Origin: JASLDZ01 sp965199975
GTDB lineage: Bacteria; Pseudomonadota; Alphaproteobacteria; Caulobacterales; Caulobacteraceae
Length of the DNA stretch: 64,000 nt
Reading direction: 5' to 3'
Assembly: GCA_965199975.1 (NCBI GenBank)
Contig: OZ241340.1
Location: forward strand, 62,001-126,000
The notes under the pieces were generated by a model. That model had not been told where the DNA came from. It searched no databases and was given only the letters and a program-made list of their open reading frames with translations. Within the stretch, counting starts at the first letter, position 1, and each line of letters starts with the position of its first letter. Below, in pieces: positions 25,290-34,300 of this stretch. Made by a program: the position numbers and the translations under genes.

Positions 25290-27109
25290 GCACGCGGATG
25301 CGCTGGCTCCTGGCCGCGGCACGCGAGGCCGCGCGCCGGCCGCACCTCGTGCTCTCGCTCGCGCGGAGCCTAGTCACGACCCGCGACCTGCACGCGGCCC
25401 TGGTGAAGATGCGCGAGGCGGTGCGCATGGCGCCGCGCCGCGACTGGTCCGCGGCGCGCCCCTACTTCGGCCTCGAGCCGCAGGCGCGCGCAGCGCTGGA
25501 CGCACGCGCGGCGGCCTGCCTGGCGAGCGACGGCCCGTCGATCTCGCTGGTTGTCCCGCTCTACGCCACCCCACCCGCCTTCCTGCACGCCTGCGTGTGC
25601 TCGGTGCTGCACCAGCCCTACGCCCGCTTCGAGCTCCTGCTGGTGGACGACGGCTCGCCCGGTCCCGAAGTCCTGCGCCAGGCGCAGGGCTATGCGGCGC
25701 AGGATGCGCGCGTGCGGGTGATCGCGCGGACGCTCAACGGCGGCATCGCGGCGGCCACCAACACCGGGCTCGCCGCCGCGAGCGGCGCCTGGGTCGGTTT
25801 CCTCGACCACGACGACGAGCTGACGCCCGACGCCCTGGTCGCCGTGGCCGAGCGCCTGCTCGCCGAGCCGACGCTCGAGGCCGTCTACACCGACCAGCTG
25901 AAGGTGGACGCGCACGGGGCGGTCATCGACCATCACTTCAAGCCCGACTGGTCGCCCATCCACCTCCTCGGTGTGATGTACGTCGGCCACCTGCTGGTGG
26001 TGCGCACAGGGCTGGCGCGGGCCGTGGGCGGCTTCGACACCACCTTCGACGGCGTGCAGGACTACGAGTTCCTGCTGCGGATATCGGAGCGTACGGCGGC
26101 CGTCGGCCACATCGCGTCGCCGCTCTACAAGTGGCGCGCGACGCCCGCGAGCCTGGCCGCCGACAGCGACGCCAAGCGCGACATCGACGCCCTGCAGCGG
26201 CGCGCGCTCACCGCCCACATCCAGCGCCGCGGCCGCGCGTGGTCGGCCGAGCCGCACCCCGAGCCCAGACTGCGCCAGCGCATGGTGCTCGCCCCCGCCC
26301 CCCGCTCGCACGCGCCGCGGGTGAGCGTGATCATCCCCACCCGCGACCAGGGCGCGGTGATCGGCCGCTGCCTCGACAGCCTCTTCACCCTGAGCGACCA
26401 CCCGGACATGGAGGTGGTGCTGGTCGACAACGCCACCACAGACCCGGCCGCCCTCGCCGCCTTCGCCCGCCACCCGGTGCGCCGCATCGCTTTCGACGCG
26501 CCCTTCAACTTCTCGCGCGCCTGCAACGCCGGCGCCGCGGCGGCGAGCGGCGAGCACCTCGTCTTCCTCAACAACGACACCGAGGTGCTGCAGGCCGACT
26601 GGCTGCGCCGCCTGCAGCTCTACTTCGAGGACGAGCGCGTGGGCGCGGTGGGGCCCGTGCTGCTCTACCCCGACCGCACCGTGCAGCACGCCGGTGTCGT
26701 CCTGGGCGCGCGCGGGACCGCCGACCATGTGATGCGCCGCTTCCCCGAACACGTGGACGGCTACGCCGGCTCGTTGGCCGCGGCGCGCGAGGTCAGCGCG
26801 GTCACCGCCGCGTGCCTGATGATTCCGCGCCGCCTGTTCATCGAGCTCGACGGCTTCTCAGCCGACTACGCCACGCACTACCAGGACGTTGATCTGTGCC
26901 TGCGCATTCGCGAGCGCGGCCTCAGCGTGGTCTGCGCCTCGCGCCCGACGCTGATCCACCACGAGAGCCTGACCCGGGCACCCGGAGGCTACGACTTCGG
27001 CGACCGGGCGCTGTTCATCGACCGCTGGCGCGACCGGCTGGACGCCCACGACCCCTACTTCAGCCCCTGGATGGACCGGCAGCGGCTGGACTATTCGCTG
27101 GCCGCCTGA
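25286..27109 (+). CDS. Tandem-domain GT2 glycosyltransferase
   Basis: A 607-residue protein with two GT-A family 2 domains. The first begins ISLVVPLYATPPAFLHACV at about residue 80, with LLVDDGSPG and FLDHDDELTPDAL (DXD-type). The second begins VSVIIPTRDQGAVIGRCL near residue 345, with VLVDNATTDP, FLNNDTEVLQADWL and HYQDVDLCLRIRERG. Such tandem enzymes make repeating or branched polysaccharide backbones. GTG 25286 overlaps the preceding stop. An N-terminal helical region of ~75 residues precedes the first domain and is not recognised. Confidence 0.9.
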   Translation: MSTRMRWLLAAAREAARRPHLVLSLARSLVTTRDLHAALVKMREAVRMAPRRDWSAARPYFGLEPQARAALDARAAACLASDGPSISLVVPLYATPPAFLHACVCSVLHQPYARFELLLVDDGSPGPEVLRQAQGYAAQDARVRVIARTLNGGIAAATNTGLAAASGAWVGFLDHDDELTPDALVAVAERLLAEPTLEAVYTDQLKVDAHGAVIDHHFKPDWSPIHLLGVMYVGHLLVVRTGLARAVGGFDTTFDGVQDYEFLLRISERTAAVGHIASPLYKWRATPASLAADSDAKRDIDALQRRALTAHIQRRGRAWSAEPHPEPRLRQRMVLAPAPRSHAPRVSVIIPTRDQGAVIGRCLDSLFTLSDHPDMEVVLVDNATTDPAALAAFARHPVRRIAFDAPFNFSRACNAGAAAASGEHLVFLNNDTEVLQADWLRRLQLYFEDERVGAVGPVLLYPDRTVQHAGVVLGARGTADHVMRRFPEHVDGYAGSLAAAREVSAVTAACLMIPRRLFIELDGFSADYATHYQDVDLCLRIRERGLSVVCASRPTLIHHESLTRAPGGYDFGDRALFIDRWRDRLDAHDPYFSPWMDRQRLDYSLAA

Positions 27110-27198
27110 GACGGGCGTCGACGCCGCAGGCGAGAGGGCTGGTCGCGCCCGCGCAGTTGGGCTTAGCTGCATCCAACGAAGTGAAGGGGGAGCGGAGG

Positions 27199-28086
27199 AT
27201 GCTCATCACGGGTCATCGGCGCTTTTCGGGGCTGCGCGAGGAGGTGGACGCGCGGCTCGACCAGCTGCTTCCCGACGCCGCCTCCACCCCCGCGGCCCTG
27301 GTGCGCGCCGCCGCCGACGCCGTGGCCGGCCCCGCCAAGCGGCTGCGCCCGCTCCTAGCCCTGCTCTCGGCCGAGCAGTTCGGGGTCGCCGGAGCGGGCC
27401 GCGCCGCCGCGCTGGATGCGGGATGCGCGGTGGAACTGGTGCACGCCGCCTCGCTGATCCTGGACGACCTGCCGTGCATGGACGACGCGGCGCTGCGGCG
27501 CGGGCGCCCAGCCCATCACCGCCGCTTCGGCCAGGACGTGACGGTGCTCACCGCAGTCGCGCTGCTGAACGAGGCCTACGCCGTGCTTGCCGCCATCGAC
27601 CTGCCGGCCGACGACCGGCTGACGCTGGTGCGCCGGCTGAGCGAGGCGGTGGGCTTCCAGGGCCTCGTCGCCGGCCAGTTCCGCGACCTGCACGAGCGCG
27701 ACGTCGCCGACTGCGGGCCCCTGCACGTGCTCAACGGCCAGAAGACCGGCTGCCTGTTCGTGGCCGCGGTCGAGGGTGGCGCCATCGCCGGCGGGGCCCC
27801 GCCCGAGCGGCGCGAGGCGGCGCGCGCCTTCGGGGCTCGTCTGGGCGAGGCCTTCCAGATCCTCGACGACCTCCTCGACCTCACTTCGACCCCCGAGGCC
27901 GCCGGCAAGGACGTGCGCCAGGACGACGGCAAGCCGACCGTCGTCTCGCTCGTGGGCGCCGAAGCCGCGCGCGCGGAGATCAAGCTGCGCCTGGGCCAGG
28001 CGCTGGCCGAGCTGAGCGACGCCAAGGGCGGCGCGCTCGGCGGCTATGTCGAGACGCTGTTCCGCGCGGCGCCCGTCGCAGCCTAA
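27199..28086 (+). CDS. ispA: Polyprenyl (farnesyl/geranylgeranyl) diphosphate synthase
   Basis: A 295-residue trans-prenyltransferase that condenses isopentenyl diphosphate with allylic diphosphates. The first aspartate-rich motif is LILDDLPCMDD with RRGRPAHH after it; the second is FQILDDLLDLT; GKDVRQDDGKPT is the C-terminal basic motif. The D-D-x4-D spacing of the first motif is the IspA-type arrangement. A carotenoid GGPP synthase is the main alternative. GGGGGAG and GGAGG precede ATG 27199. Polyprenyl phosphate for glycan carriers depends on this pathway. Confidence 0.88.
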   Translation: MLITGHRRFSGLREEVDARLDQLLPDAASTPAALVRAAADAVAGPAKRLRPLLALLSAEQFGVAGAGRAAALDAGCAVELVHAASLILDDLPCMDDAALRRGRPAHHRRFGQDVTVLTAVALLNEAYAVLAAIDLPADDRLTLVRRLSEAVGFQGLVAGQFRDLHERDVADCGPLHVLNGQKTGCLFVAAVEGGAIAGGAPPERREAARAFGARLGEAFQILDDLLDLTSTPEAAGKDVRQDDGKPTVVSLVGAEAARAEIKLRLGQALAELSDAKGGALGGYVETLFRAAPVAA

Positions 28087-28090
28087 GCGC

Positions 28091-28972
28091 TCACGGTCCC
28101 TGCACGACGAAGCCGTCGCGCCGCAACAGCGCCGGCACGCCGCCCGTCCCGACCAGGTGCCCGGCGCCCACCACCACCACGGTGCGACCGCGCGGGCCGC
28201 TGCGCAACAGCGGCTCGAGTTCGCCCACCCAGCGGCGGTTCCGGTCGGTGATCAGCCGGGCGTAGAGGCTGGGGCTCTCGCGGCGCATGGGCTCGAGTTC
28301 CTCGCGCACCAGCGCGGCGGTGTCCCCCCGCTCCCAGGCGCCGACGAGACGGCGGAAGGCGTTCGGGTCGTCGTGCACGTCCTTCAGCGTCTGCTCCAAA
28401 GCGGCGACCTGGTCGGCCTGGCTGCCGGCGGAGAGCGCGGTGATTTGGTCGTCGACCGTCTCCAGCGCGCCGCGGGCCGCGCTGGCGGGCGCGGCGTGGT
28501 CGATCGCCTGCTCCACCCCCAGATCGGCGCGGGCTCCGGCCCTGAGGAAGTAGGAGATCGACACGAGCGTGTCGGCCAACCACGGGCGAAGGTGGTCCAG
28601 CGCCGCCGGCGGCAGCTTCAGCTCCGCCTCGACGGCCGCGAGCCGGCTGCGCCCTTCTGGCGAAAGCAGGACGCCCAGGGTCTCGCCCTGCGGCAGCCGG
28701 CCCTTGGCGATGGCGGCGGCCTGCGCCGCCTGTTGAGCCGCGGGATCGATGGGAATCTCGAACCAGACCCGCTGCGCCTCCGCCAGCGCGGCGGCGAGGT
28801 CGGCGCCGAACCAGGGCTCGTTCGCGTCCAGGAGGTGCACCGAGCCGAACAGCACCACCTCGCGACCGTCGTTCCCCTTCACCCGCCACAGCGGCGGTTC
28901 GGCCAAAACCGGGGAGGCGGCGCCGAGGAGGAGGGCGGCCAGGCCGAGGCCGGCGAGAAGGCGTCGCGACAT
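28091..28972 (-). CDS. TraB/GumN-family secreted protein
   Basis: A 293-residue protein with a signal peptide (LAGLGLAALLLGAASPVLA). It has the family's two short conserved elements: GSVHLL near the N-terminus (G-x-x-H) and VVVGAGHLVG near the C-terminus. The superfamily is thought to be Tiki/TraB-like metalloproteases or erythromycin-esterase-related enzymes; bacterial GumN was named from a xanthan cluster but is not proven to make polysaccharide. Convergent with the prenyl synthase gene, with four bases between. Confidence 0.88.
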   Translation of the reverse strand: MSRRLLAGLGLAALLLGAASPVLAEPPLWRVKGNDGREVVLFGSVHLLDANEPWFGADLAAALAEAQRVWFEIPIDPAAQQAAQAAAIAKGRLPQGETLGVLLSPEGRSRLAAVEAELKLPPAALDHLRPWLADTLVSISYFLRAGARADLGVEQAIDHAAPASAARGALETVDDQITALSAGSQADQVAALEQTLKDVHDDPNAFRRLVGAWERGDTAALVREELEPMRRESPSLYARLITDRNRRWVGELEPLLRSGPRGRTVVVVGAGHLVGTGGVPALLRRDGFVVQGP

Positions 28973-29070
28973 GGGCGCTGTTTAGCGGTCGCGCTGTCAT
29001 GCGCAACGCTGCGGCGGAACGGTTGACGCCGCGCCCGCGCTTGGGCCCGACACCGCCAGGAGCCTCACCC

Positions 29071-29886
29071 GTGCCCGACCAACCCCACGCCGACCTCAAC
29101 GACGGCCGCCGCATGCCCCAGTTCGGCCTGGGCGTATGGCAGACGTCGGCGGACGAGACCGCCAAGGTGGTCACCACCGCGCTCGACGCCGGCTACCTCG
29201 CGGTCGACACCGCGGCGATTTACAAGAACGAGCGCGGCGTGGGCGAGGGGCTCGCCGGGCGCGACGCCTTCTTGACGACCAAGCTGTGGAACGACCACCA
29301 GGGCTACGACGCCACCCTGCGCGCCTTCGACGACAGTGTCCGCCGCCTGGGCCGCGACAGCGTCGACCTCTACCTGATCCACTGGCCGGCGCCGAAGAAG
29401 GACCTCTACGTCGAGACCTGGAAGGCCTTCATCCGTCTGCGAGAGGAGGGCCGCGCCAAGTCCATCGGCGTCTCCAACTTCAACGCCGACCACCTGCGCC
29501 GCCTGATCGACGAGACGGGCGTGACGCCCGCGGTGAACCAGGTCGAGCTGCATCCCTCCTTCCAGCAGCTGGCGCTGCGCAAGGTGCACGACGAGCTGGG
29601 CGTGAAGACCGAGAGCTGGAGCCCGCTCGGCCAGGCCAAGGCGCTGGAGCACGGCGCGATCAAGGCCATCGCCGACAAGCATGACAAGACGCCGGCGCAG
29701 GTGGTGATCCGCTGGCACCTCGATTCCGGGCTGATCGTCATCCCCAAGTCGTCCAACGCCGGGCGCATCCGCGAGAACGTCGATGTGTTCGACTTCCACC
29801 TCGACGCCGACGACATGGAGACGATCGGCGGCCTGGACCGAGAGGACGGCCGCATCGGACCCGATCCGATGACCGCGGACTTCTAG
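29071..29886 (+). CDS. Aldo/keto reductase (AKR, 2,5-diketo-gluconate reductase-like)
   Basis: A 271-residue NADPH-dependent carbonyl reductase. It has GLGVWQTS, DAGYLAVDTAAIYKNERGVG (catalytic Asp and Tyr), FLTTKLW (Lys), DLYLIHWPAP (His), the AKR signature SIGVSNFNADHLRRL and VIPKSSNAGRI cofactor motif. GTG 29071 follows AGGAG by eight bases. Substrate unknown. Its stop codon interlocks with that of the convergent gene on the other strand. Confidence 0.9.
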   Translation: MPDQPHADLNDGRRMPQFGLGVWQTSADETAKVVTTALDAGYLAVDTAAIYKNERGVGEGLAGRDAFLTTKLWNDHQGYDATLRAFDDSVRRLGRDSVDLYLIHWPAPKKDLYVETWKAFIRLREEGRAKSIGVSNFNADHLRRLIDETGVTPAVNQVELHPSFQQLALRKVHDELGVKTESWSPLGQAKALEHGAIKAIADKHDKTPAQVVIRWHLDSGLIVIPKSSNAGRIRENVDVFDFHLDADDMETIGGLDREDGRIGPDPMTADF

Positions 29887-30248
29887 GGGCCGGGGTCGCC
29901 GGCGCGGCCGGCGACCAGTTCGGCGGTGATGGGCTCGCCGGTGGGCGCCTTCGCGCTCCAGCGCGCACCGACGCCACCGGCGACGATGGCGGTGCAGTAG
30001 CTGAACGGCAGCGGGATGGGGCGCGACTGGCGCATGCACACGCGCGCACCCTTCACACTCCACCGGCCACGCGACGCCGAGCCGGAGCGGCTGCGCGCCC
30101 GCCAGCTCCCGTCCGCGGCGAGATATAGCTGGCCGTGACGGCCGTCGGGATAGGTCGAGACGATGGTGTTGGCGAAGGCGGGGGCCATACGCGCCATCGC
30201 GTCGGGCGCGACCGCCACGGCGGCGGCCATCATCAGTTCAGCGATCAT
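29883..30248 (-). CDS. Small secreted or periplasmic protein of unknown function
   Basis: A 121-residue protein with an alanine-rich start (LMMAAAVAVAPDAMARMAP) that may be a signal peptide. The remainder contains GQLYLAADGSWRARSRSG and RGRWSVKGARVCMRQSRP, an extended beta pattern with W and two cysteines (CMRQ, YCTAI). No family recognised. Its stop (TAG on the minus strand) shares bases with the TAG of the aldo/keto reductase. It follows fpg after 30 bases on the same strand. Confidence 0.6.
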   Translation of the reverse strand: MIAELMMAAAVAVAPDAMARMAPAFANTIVSTYPDGRHGQLYLAADGSWRARSRSGSASRGRWSVKGARVCMRQSRPIPLPFSYCTAIVAGGVGARWSAKAPTGEPITAELVAGRAGDPGP

Positions 30249-30278
30249 TCCTTCAGGTGAGCGCCACGGGCGGGCGCG

Positions 30279-31145
30279 TCAACGCTGGCAGGTCGGGCAG
30301 TGGAAGGTGGAGCGCCCAGCCTGCACCTGGCGCGCGACTACGCCGCGGCAGCGCGGGGTGGGACATGGCTCGCCCTCGCGGCCATAGGCGCGGAAGCGGT
30401 GCTGGAAGTAGCCCAGCTCGCCCCCCGCGGTGCGATAGTCGCGCAGGGTGGAGCCGCCGGCGGCGATGGCCTCCACCAGCACCTCGCGCACCGCCTGGGC
30501 GAGCTTGCGCAGGCGAGGGGTGGAGAGGTGGCCCGCGGGCGTGGCCGGATCAATGCGCGCGCGGTGCAGCGCCTCGCACACGTAGATGTTGCCCAGGCCC
30601 GCGACGATGCGCTGGTCGAGCAGGGAAACCTTGACGTTCTGCGCCTTGCCGATGAAGGCGCGCTGCAGGTGGGCGGCGCCGAAGGCCTCTCCCAGCGGCT
30701 CAGGCCCCAGGCCCGCGAACCAGGCGTGGCGCTCCAGCTCGGCGGTGGGGATGAGGTCCATATAGCCGAAGCGTCGTGCATCGTTGAAGATCACGCGCAC
30801 GCCCGCATCGGTCTCGAGAATGAGGTGGTCGTGCTTGTCGCTCCCACCCGCGGCATGAGCGAATTCGCCGGGCCGCGTCTGCGCGCCCGTCGGTTCGGCC
30901 ACGGTGAAGCGCCCGGTCATGCCCAAGTGGGCGACCAGGGTCTCGCCGGTGTCGAGCGGGGCCAAGAGGTATTTCGCCCGACGCGCCAGCGCGCAAACGC
31001 GCGCGCCGCGCAACCGCATCACGAAGCGGGGGGGGAAGGGGAAGCGCAGATCGGGTCGCCGCTGCTCTACGTGAGCGAGGCGCGCGCCATCTAGATGCGG
31101 CGCGAGCCCGCGGCGCACGGTCTCGACCTCGGGCAGTTCGGGCAT
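30279..31145 (-). CDS. mutM: Formamidopyrimidine-DNA glycosylase
   Basis: A 288-residue base-excision repair enzyme that removes 8-oxoguanine and ring-opened purines. The chain begins with the diagnostic MPELPEVETVRRGL (catalytic Pro and Glu after Met removal); it has HLGMTGRF, the helix-two-turn-helix QRIVAGLGNIYVCEALHRA and a C-terminal zinc finger CPTPRC...CPTC. Length and motifs are normal. An 8-oxoG-type enzyme here complements the Nei-like one at 9.2 kb. Confidence 0.96.
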   Translation of the reverse strand: MPELPEVETVRRGLAPHLDGARLAHVEQRRPDLRFPFPPRFVMRLRGARVCALARRAKYLLAPLDTGETLVAHLGMTGRFTVAEPTGAQTRPGEFAHAAGGSDKHDHLILETDAGVRVIFNDARRFGYMDLIPTAELERHAWFAGLGPEPLGEAFGAAHLQRAFIGKAQNVKVSLLDQRIVAGLGNIYVCEALHRARIDPATPAGHLSTPRLRKLAQAVREVLVEAIAAGGSTLRDYRTAGGELGYFQHRFRAYGREGEPCPTPRCRGVVARQVQAGRSTFHCPTCQR

Positions 31146-31185
31146 GGCGCGCAGTTAGGCGACGTTGCGCGCTCGCGCCAGCCGA

Positions 31186-31296
31186 TCAGGCGATGGCGTA
31201 GAGGCGCAGCAGGCGTTGCCGGCGGCGGCGGTTGTGGGCGCTCATGCGCAGATTTCGCCAAGTCCAGGCTGCGAAGCGCTTTAATCGCTGGGTCAT
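31186..31296 (-). CDS. Small arginine-rich protein, 36 residues
   Basis: A 36-codon gene with an excellent ribosome-binding site: GGGGAGGTGG sits just before ATG 31296. The peptide is strongly basic and amphipathic (MTQRLKRFAAWTWR, then NRRRRQRLLRLYAIA), which could bind nucleic acid or the membrane. It lies alone between fpg and the cold-shock protein terminator. I know no family. The strong Shine-Dalgarno is the main support; longer upstream in-frame starts lack one. It could be a leader peptide, but no downstream gene fits: fpg begins only 40 bases further on. Confidence 0.5.
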   Translation of the reverse strand: MTQRLKRFAAWTWRNLRMSAHNRRRRQRLLRLYAIA

Positions 31297-31394
31297 GGCC
31301 ACCTCCCCTGTCGCTCGGGTCCGATAATGGGCGACCGGGCCTTTAAGCTGCTTCGACCTGTACCGGAAATGAACCTTTCGAGGCGCAACGCGCA

Positions 31395-31432
31395 CGAAAA
31401 ACGCCGGCGCGGGGTCCGCGCCGGCGTTTCGT
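31395..31432 (-). terminator. Rho-independent terminator of the cold-shock gene
   Basis: A perfect inverted repeat with 11 G/C-rich pairs (31402-31412 and 31416-31426), extended by three A-T pairs, with a three-base loop. On the minus strand the stem is followed by a run of T, the correct orientation for terminating the cold-shock gene that ends at 31468. Confidence 0.85.
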
Positions 31433-31467
31433 ATCGCCGAGGTGACCGCACCCCCCGGCGAGGGCGG

Positions 31468-32085
31468 TCAGATGACCTGGATGCTCTCGGCCGAGACCTT
31501 GCCCGTCTTGCGGTCGGGCGCGGAGACGAAGCTGACGCGCTGGCCTTCGTTGAGGCCGCGCAGACCCGCCCGCTCGACCGCCGAGATGTGCACGAAGATG
31601 TCCTGCCCGCCCTGGTCGGGCTGGATGAAGCCGAAGCCCTTGGTGGAGTTGAACCACTTGACCACGCCCTCGCCCGGATCGCCGGAAACCGGTCCACGGT
31701 CCTGGAAGCCGCCGCCGCCGCCGCCGCCACGAGCCGCGCCGAAGCCGCCACCACCGCCGCCGCCGCCGCCGTATCCACCGCCGCCGCCGCCACGGTCGCC
31801 GTAGCCACCGCCGCCGCCGCCGAAGCCGCCGCTGCGCTCACGCGGAGGCGGTCGCGAGCCGCCGGGGGTGCCGCCGCCCATGCTCTCAAGGTTGTCTGCC
31901 GAAGCCTTGCCCGTGCGGCGGTCGGTCACGATCTCATAGTTGACCTTCTCGCCTTCGTTCAGGCCGTTCAGGCCCGCGCGCTCGATCGCGCTCACGTGCA
32001 CGAACACGTCGCCGCCGCCATCCTCAGGCTCGATGAACCCGAAGCCCTTGGCCGAATTGAACCACTTCACCGTACCGGTCGACAT
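31468..32085 (-). CDS. Two-domain cold-shock protein with long glycine-rich linker
   Basis: A 205-residue RNA/DNA-binding protein with two cold-shock domains. The first (residues ~2-68) has GTVKWFNSAKGFGFI and DVFVHVSAI; the second (~140-205) has GVVKWFNSTKGFGFI and DIFVHISAV: both RNP1 and RNP2 motifs are intact. Between them is a ~70-residue linker dominated by glycine, tyrosine, phenylalanine and arginine (repeats like RGGGGGGYGG), resembling RGG/FG low-complexity RNA-binding regions. Two-domain cold-shock proteins are known in Caulobacter, where they serve stationary phase; the long linker is the striking part. A strong terminator follows. Confidence 0.93.
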   Translation of the reverse strand: MSTGTVKWFNSAKGFGFIEPEDGGGDVFVHVSAIERAGLNGLNEGEKVNYEIVTDRRTGKASADNLESMGGGTPGGSRPPPRERSGGFGGGGGGYGDRGGGGGGYGGGGGGGGGFGAARGGGGGGGFQDRGPVSGDPGEGVVKWFNSTKGFGFIQPDQGGQDIFVHISAVERAGLRGLNEGQRVSFVSAPDRKTGKVSAESIQVI

Positions 32086-32204
32086 CTCAACGTATCCTGC
32101 AGCTCGCCGCAGCCCCGTCCGCAGGGCGCGGCGCGCGTTGTCCTATACTCGCGCGCCGGGATCAACGCCCCCGGGCGGGTGATTCGCACCGCGGAGGCGG
32201 TTTT

Positions 32205-34199
32205 TTATCGCGCCTCGGCCTCGCTTTGCGCCACCACCGGCAGCCAGACCGCGCTGGCCGCGCCCGGCCCGTGCAGGATGGTGACGGTGGAGCGGCGATA
32301 GTCCTGCGGCTTGGCGTCGAACATGTTGGCCACGTAGGTCTGCGGGTTGCGGTCGTACAGCGGGAACAGCGTCGACTGCACCTGCACCATGATCCGGTGG
32401 CCGGGCAGGAACACGTGGTCGGCATTGGGTAGAGCGAAGCGATAGCGCTGCGGCGTGTTCGCGGGGATGGCCGAGGGGTGCTCGAAGCTGTCGCGATAGC
32501 GGCCGCGGAAGATGTCGGTCCCGACGGGAAGTTCGTAGCCGCCAAGCTCGGGCTGGCGTGCATAGGAATCCGGATAGACGTCGATGAGCTTGACGACGAA
32601 ATCGCCATCGGTCCCGGTGGTCGTCGCCTGCAGGTCTACGACGGGCGCCCCCTGGATGCGGACGGGCGCGGTCAGCACCGGCGTGACATAGCTCAGCACA
32701 TCCGGCCGACCCTCCACGAACCGCTGGTCGCGCACCAACCAGGTGCGCCACGCGTCGCTGTCGGAGAAGCGCACGGGCCGCGGCAGGTAGGTGACCGGCT
32801 TGGCCGGATCGCTGACGTAGCTGTCCCCGCCGCCCGCGGGCTGGGAAAGGGCGAGGCCCATGCCCGCCTGCATGTAGAGCGGCGTCAGCGGCGCCTTGCA
32901 GCCTTTCTCGCAGGCTTGCGGCCAATCGGCGAAGCGGTCCCAGTGGTTCTCGGCGTCGTTGTAGACCATCGCCCGCGCCAGGTGCGGATCGGGGCCGCCC
33001 GCCAGGTAGTGGGCGAAGAACGGATAGACCATGTCGGTGCGGTACTGCTCGGCGGTGTCGCCGTTCCACTGGAACGGACCGAGCGACCAGCCGGGCCGGT
33101 TGATCTGGCTGTGGAACCACGGCCCCATCACCAGCCAGTTGGTGCTCTCCTTGCCCGCGGCCTTCAGCGCCGCGAACGAGTGGTTGGCGCCCCACATGTC
33201 CTCCTGGTCCCACAGCCCCTGCTCCCACAGGGTGGGCACGTCGGAGGGGTGCTCGGCCATCAGCCGGTCGAGCGCCTGGCCGCGCCATAGCGCGTCGTAG
33301 GCCGGGTTGGCCATCATCCGCGCCAGCCAGGGCAGGCGCTCCAGGCCGTGTTCCCGCGCGTAGTCGCCGGTGGAGCCCGCCTTCAGGAAGGTCGTGAAGT
33401 CGTCGTAGGCGTCGCGCGGCACGGGATCGCCCGAGCCGGTCTGCCCCGTCTGCTCGAGCGTGTAGTCGATGTTGGGGTTGCGGAAGGCGCCGTAGTGGAA
33501 CCAGTCGTCGCCCATCCAGCCGTCGACCATGGGGCTCTGCGGCGCCGCGGCCTTGAGCGCCGGGTGGGGGCCCAGCAGCGCCATCACCACCGTCCAGCCC
33601 TCGTAGGAGGAGCCGATCATGCCGACACGGCCGTTGGTCTGGGGGATGTTCTTCACCAGCCAGTCGATGGTGTCGTAGGCGTCGGTGGTGTCGTCGGTGG
33701 TCGAGCTGTTCAGCGGCCCCCGCGGCGGGCGCGTCATGATGTAGACGCCCTGCGAACCGTACTTGCCGCGAATGTCCTGGTAGACGCGGATCCAGCCCGC
33801 CTTGACGTAGTTTTCGGACTCCAGCGGCAGGGCGGCGAGCAACGAGGCCGAACCAGACTGGCGCACGTGCTTGGCCGCGTCGTAGGGCGTGCGCGTCAGG
33901 ATGATCGGCGCGTCGCGCGCCGCCTTGGGAATCCAGATCACCGTGTAGAGCTTCACCCCGTCGCGCATGGGGATCATCTCGACGCGCTTGGCGTAGTCGG
34001 CGTTGGGCGGAACGAAATCCTTTACGGGCGCGGCGATATCGCCCACCGCGCCGGCGTCCTTGCCGGCGGCCTTCGGCGCATCGGCGTTGCCGGCGGCGGC
34101 GGCATCCTTTGGGGAAGGAGGCGCGAACGCGAAGGCGGGTGCGACGCCCAGAAGCACCACGGCCGTCGCCGCCCCAAAGCTCCACCGGCCGTTGCGCAT
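32205..34199 (-). CDS. CocE/NonD-family hydrolase (peptidase S15), secreted
   Basis: A 664-residue alpha/beta hydrolase with signal peptide (AATAVVLLGVAPAFA). The S15 core has RDGVKLYTVIWIPK, YDAAKHV, DIRGKYGSQG and the nucleophile motif GSSYEG with Ser198. The C-terminal part is the jelly-roll X-Pro dipeptidyl-peptidase domain (DGDFVVKLIDVYPD, RIMVQVQSTLFP). Members hydrolyse esters, cephalosporin side chains or N-terminal dipeptides; specificity is not clear. It diverges from the MscS-like channel gene with ~100 bases between. Confidence 0.92.
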   Translation of the reverse strand: MRNGRWSFGAATAVVLLGVAPAFAFAPPSPKDAAAAGNADAPKAAGKDAGAVGDIAAPVKDFVPPNADYAKRVEMIPMRDGVKLYTVIWIPKAARDAPIILTRTPYDAAKHVRQSGSASLLAALPLESENYVKAGWIRVYQDIRGKYGSQGVYIMTRPPRGPLNSSTTDDTTDAYDTIDWLVKNIPQTNGRVGMIGSSYEGWTVVMALLGPHPALKAAAPQSPMVDGWMGDDWFHYGAFRNPNIDYTLEQTGQTGSGDPVPRDAYDDFTTFLKAGSTGDYAREHGLERLPWLARMMANPAYDALWRGQALDRLMAEHPSDVPTLWEQGLWDQEDMWGANHSFAALKAAGKESTNWLVMGPWFHSQINRPGWSLGPFQWNGDTAEQYRTDMVYPFFAHYLAGGPDPHLARAMVYNDAENHWDRFADWPQACEKGCKAPLTPLYMQAGMGLALSQPAGGGDSYVSDPAKPVTYLPRPVRFSDSDAWRTWLVRDQRFVEGRPDVLSYVTPVLTAPVRIQGAPVVDLQATTTGTDGDFVVKLIDVYPDSYARQPELGGYELPVGTDIFRGRYRDSFEHPSAIPANTPQRYRFALPNADHVFLPGHRIMVQVQSTLFPLYDRNPQTYVANMFDAKPQDYRRSTVTILHGPGAASAVWLPVVAQSEAEAR

Positions 34200-34300
34200 G
34201 TCGTATTCCCCTGCAGCGCTTCACACTAGAACGGCCGCGACAGGGAGGCGCAAGCGCCCACCGGTGCTAAGAGCGCCCGTGGAGTAGGAAGGGGCGTCGG

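Noticed and set aside
32185..32210. CCGC-GGAG-GCGG followed by TTTTTT on the plus strand
   Set aside because: The stem has only four pairs and no plus-strand gene ends there; it precedes the cold-shock gene and lies after the hydrolase gene stop on the other strand in the wrong orientation.
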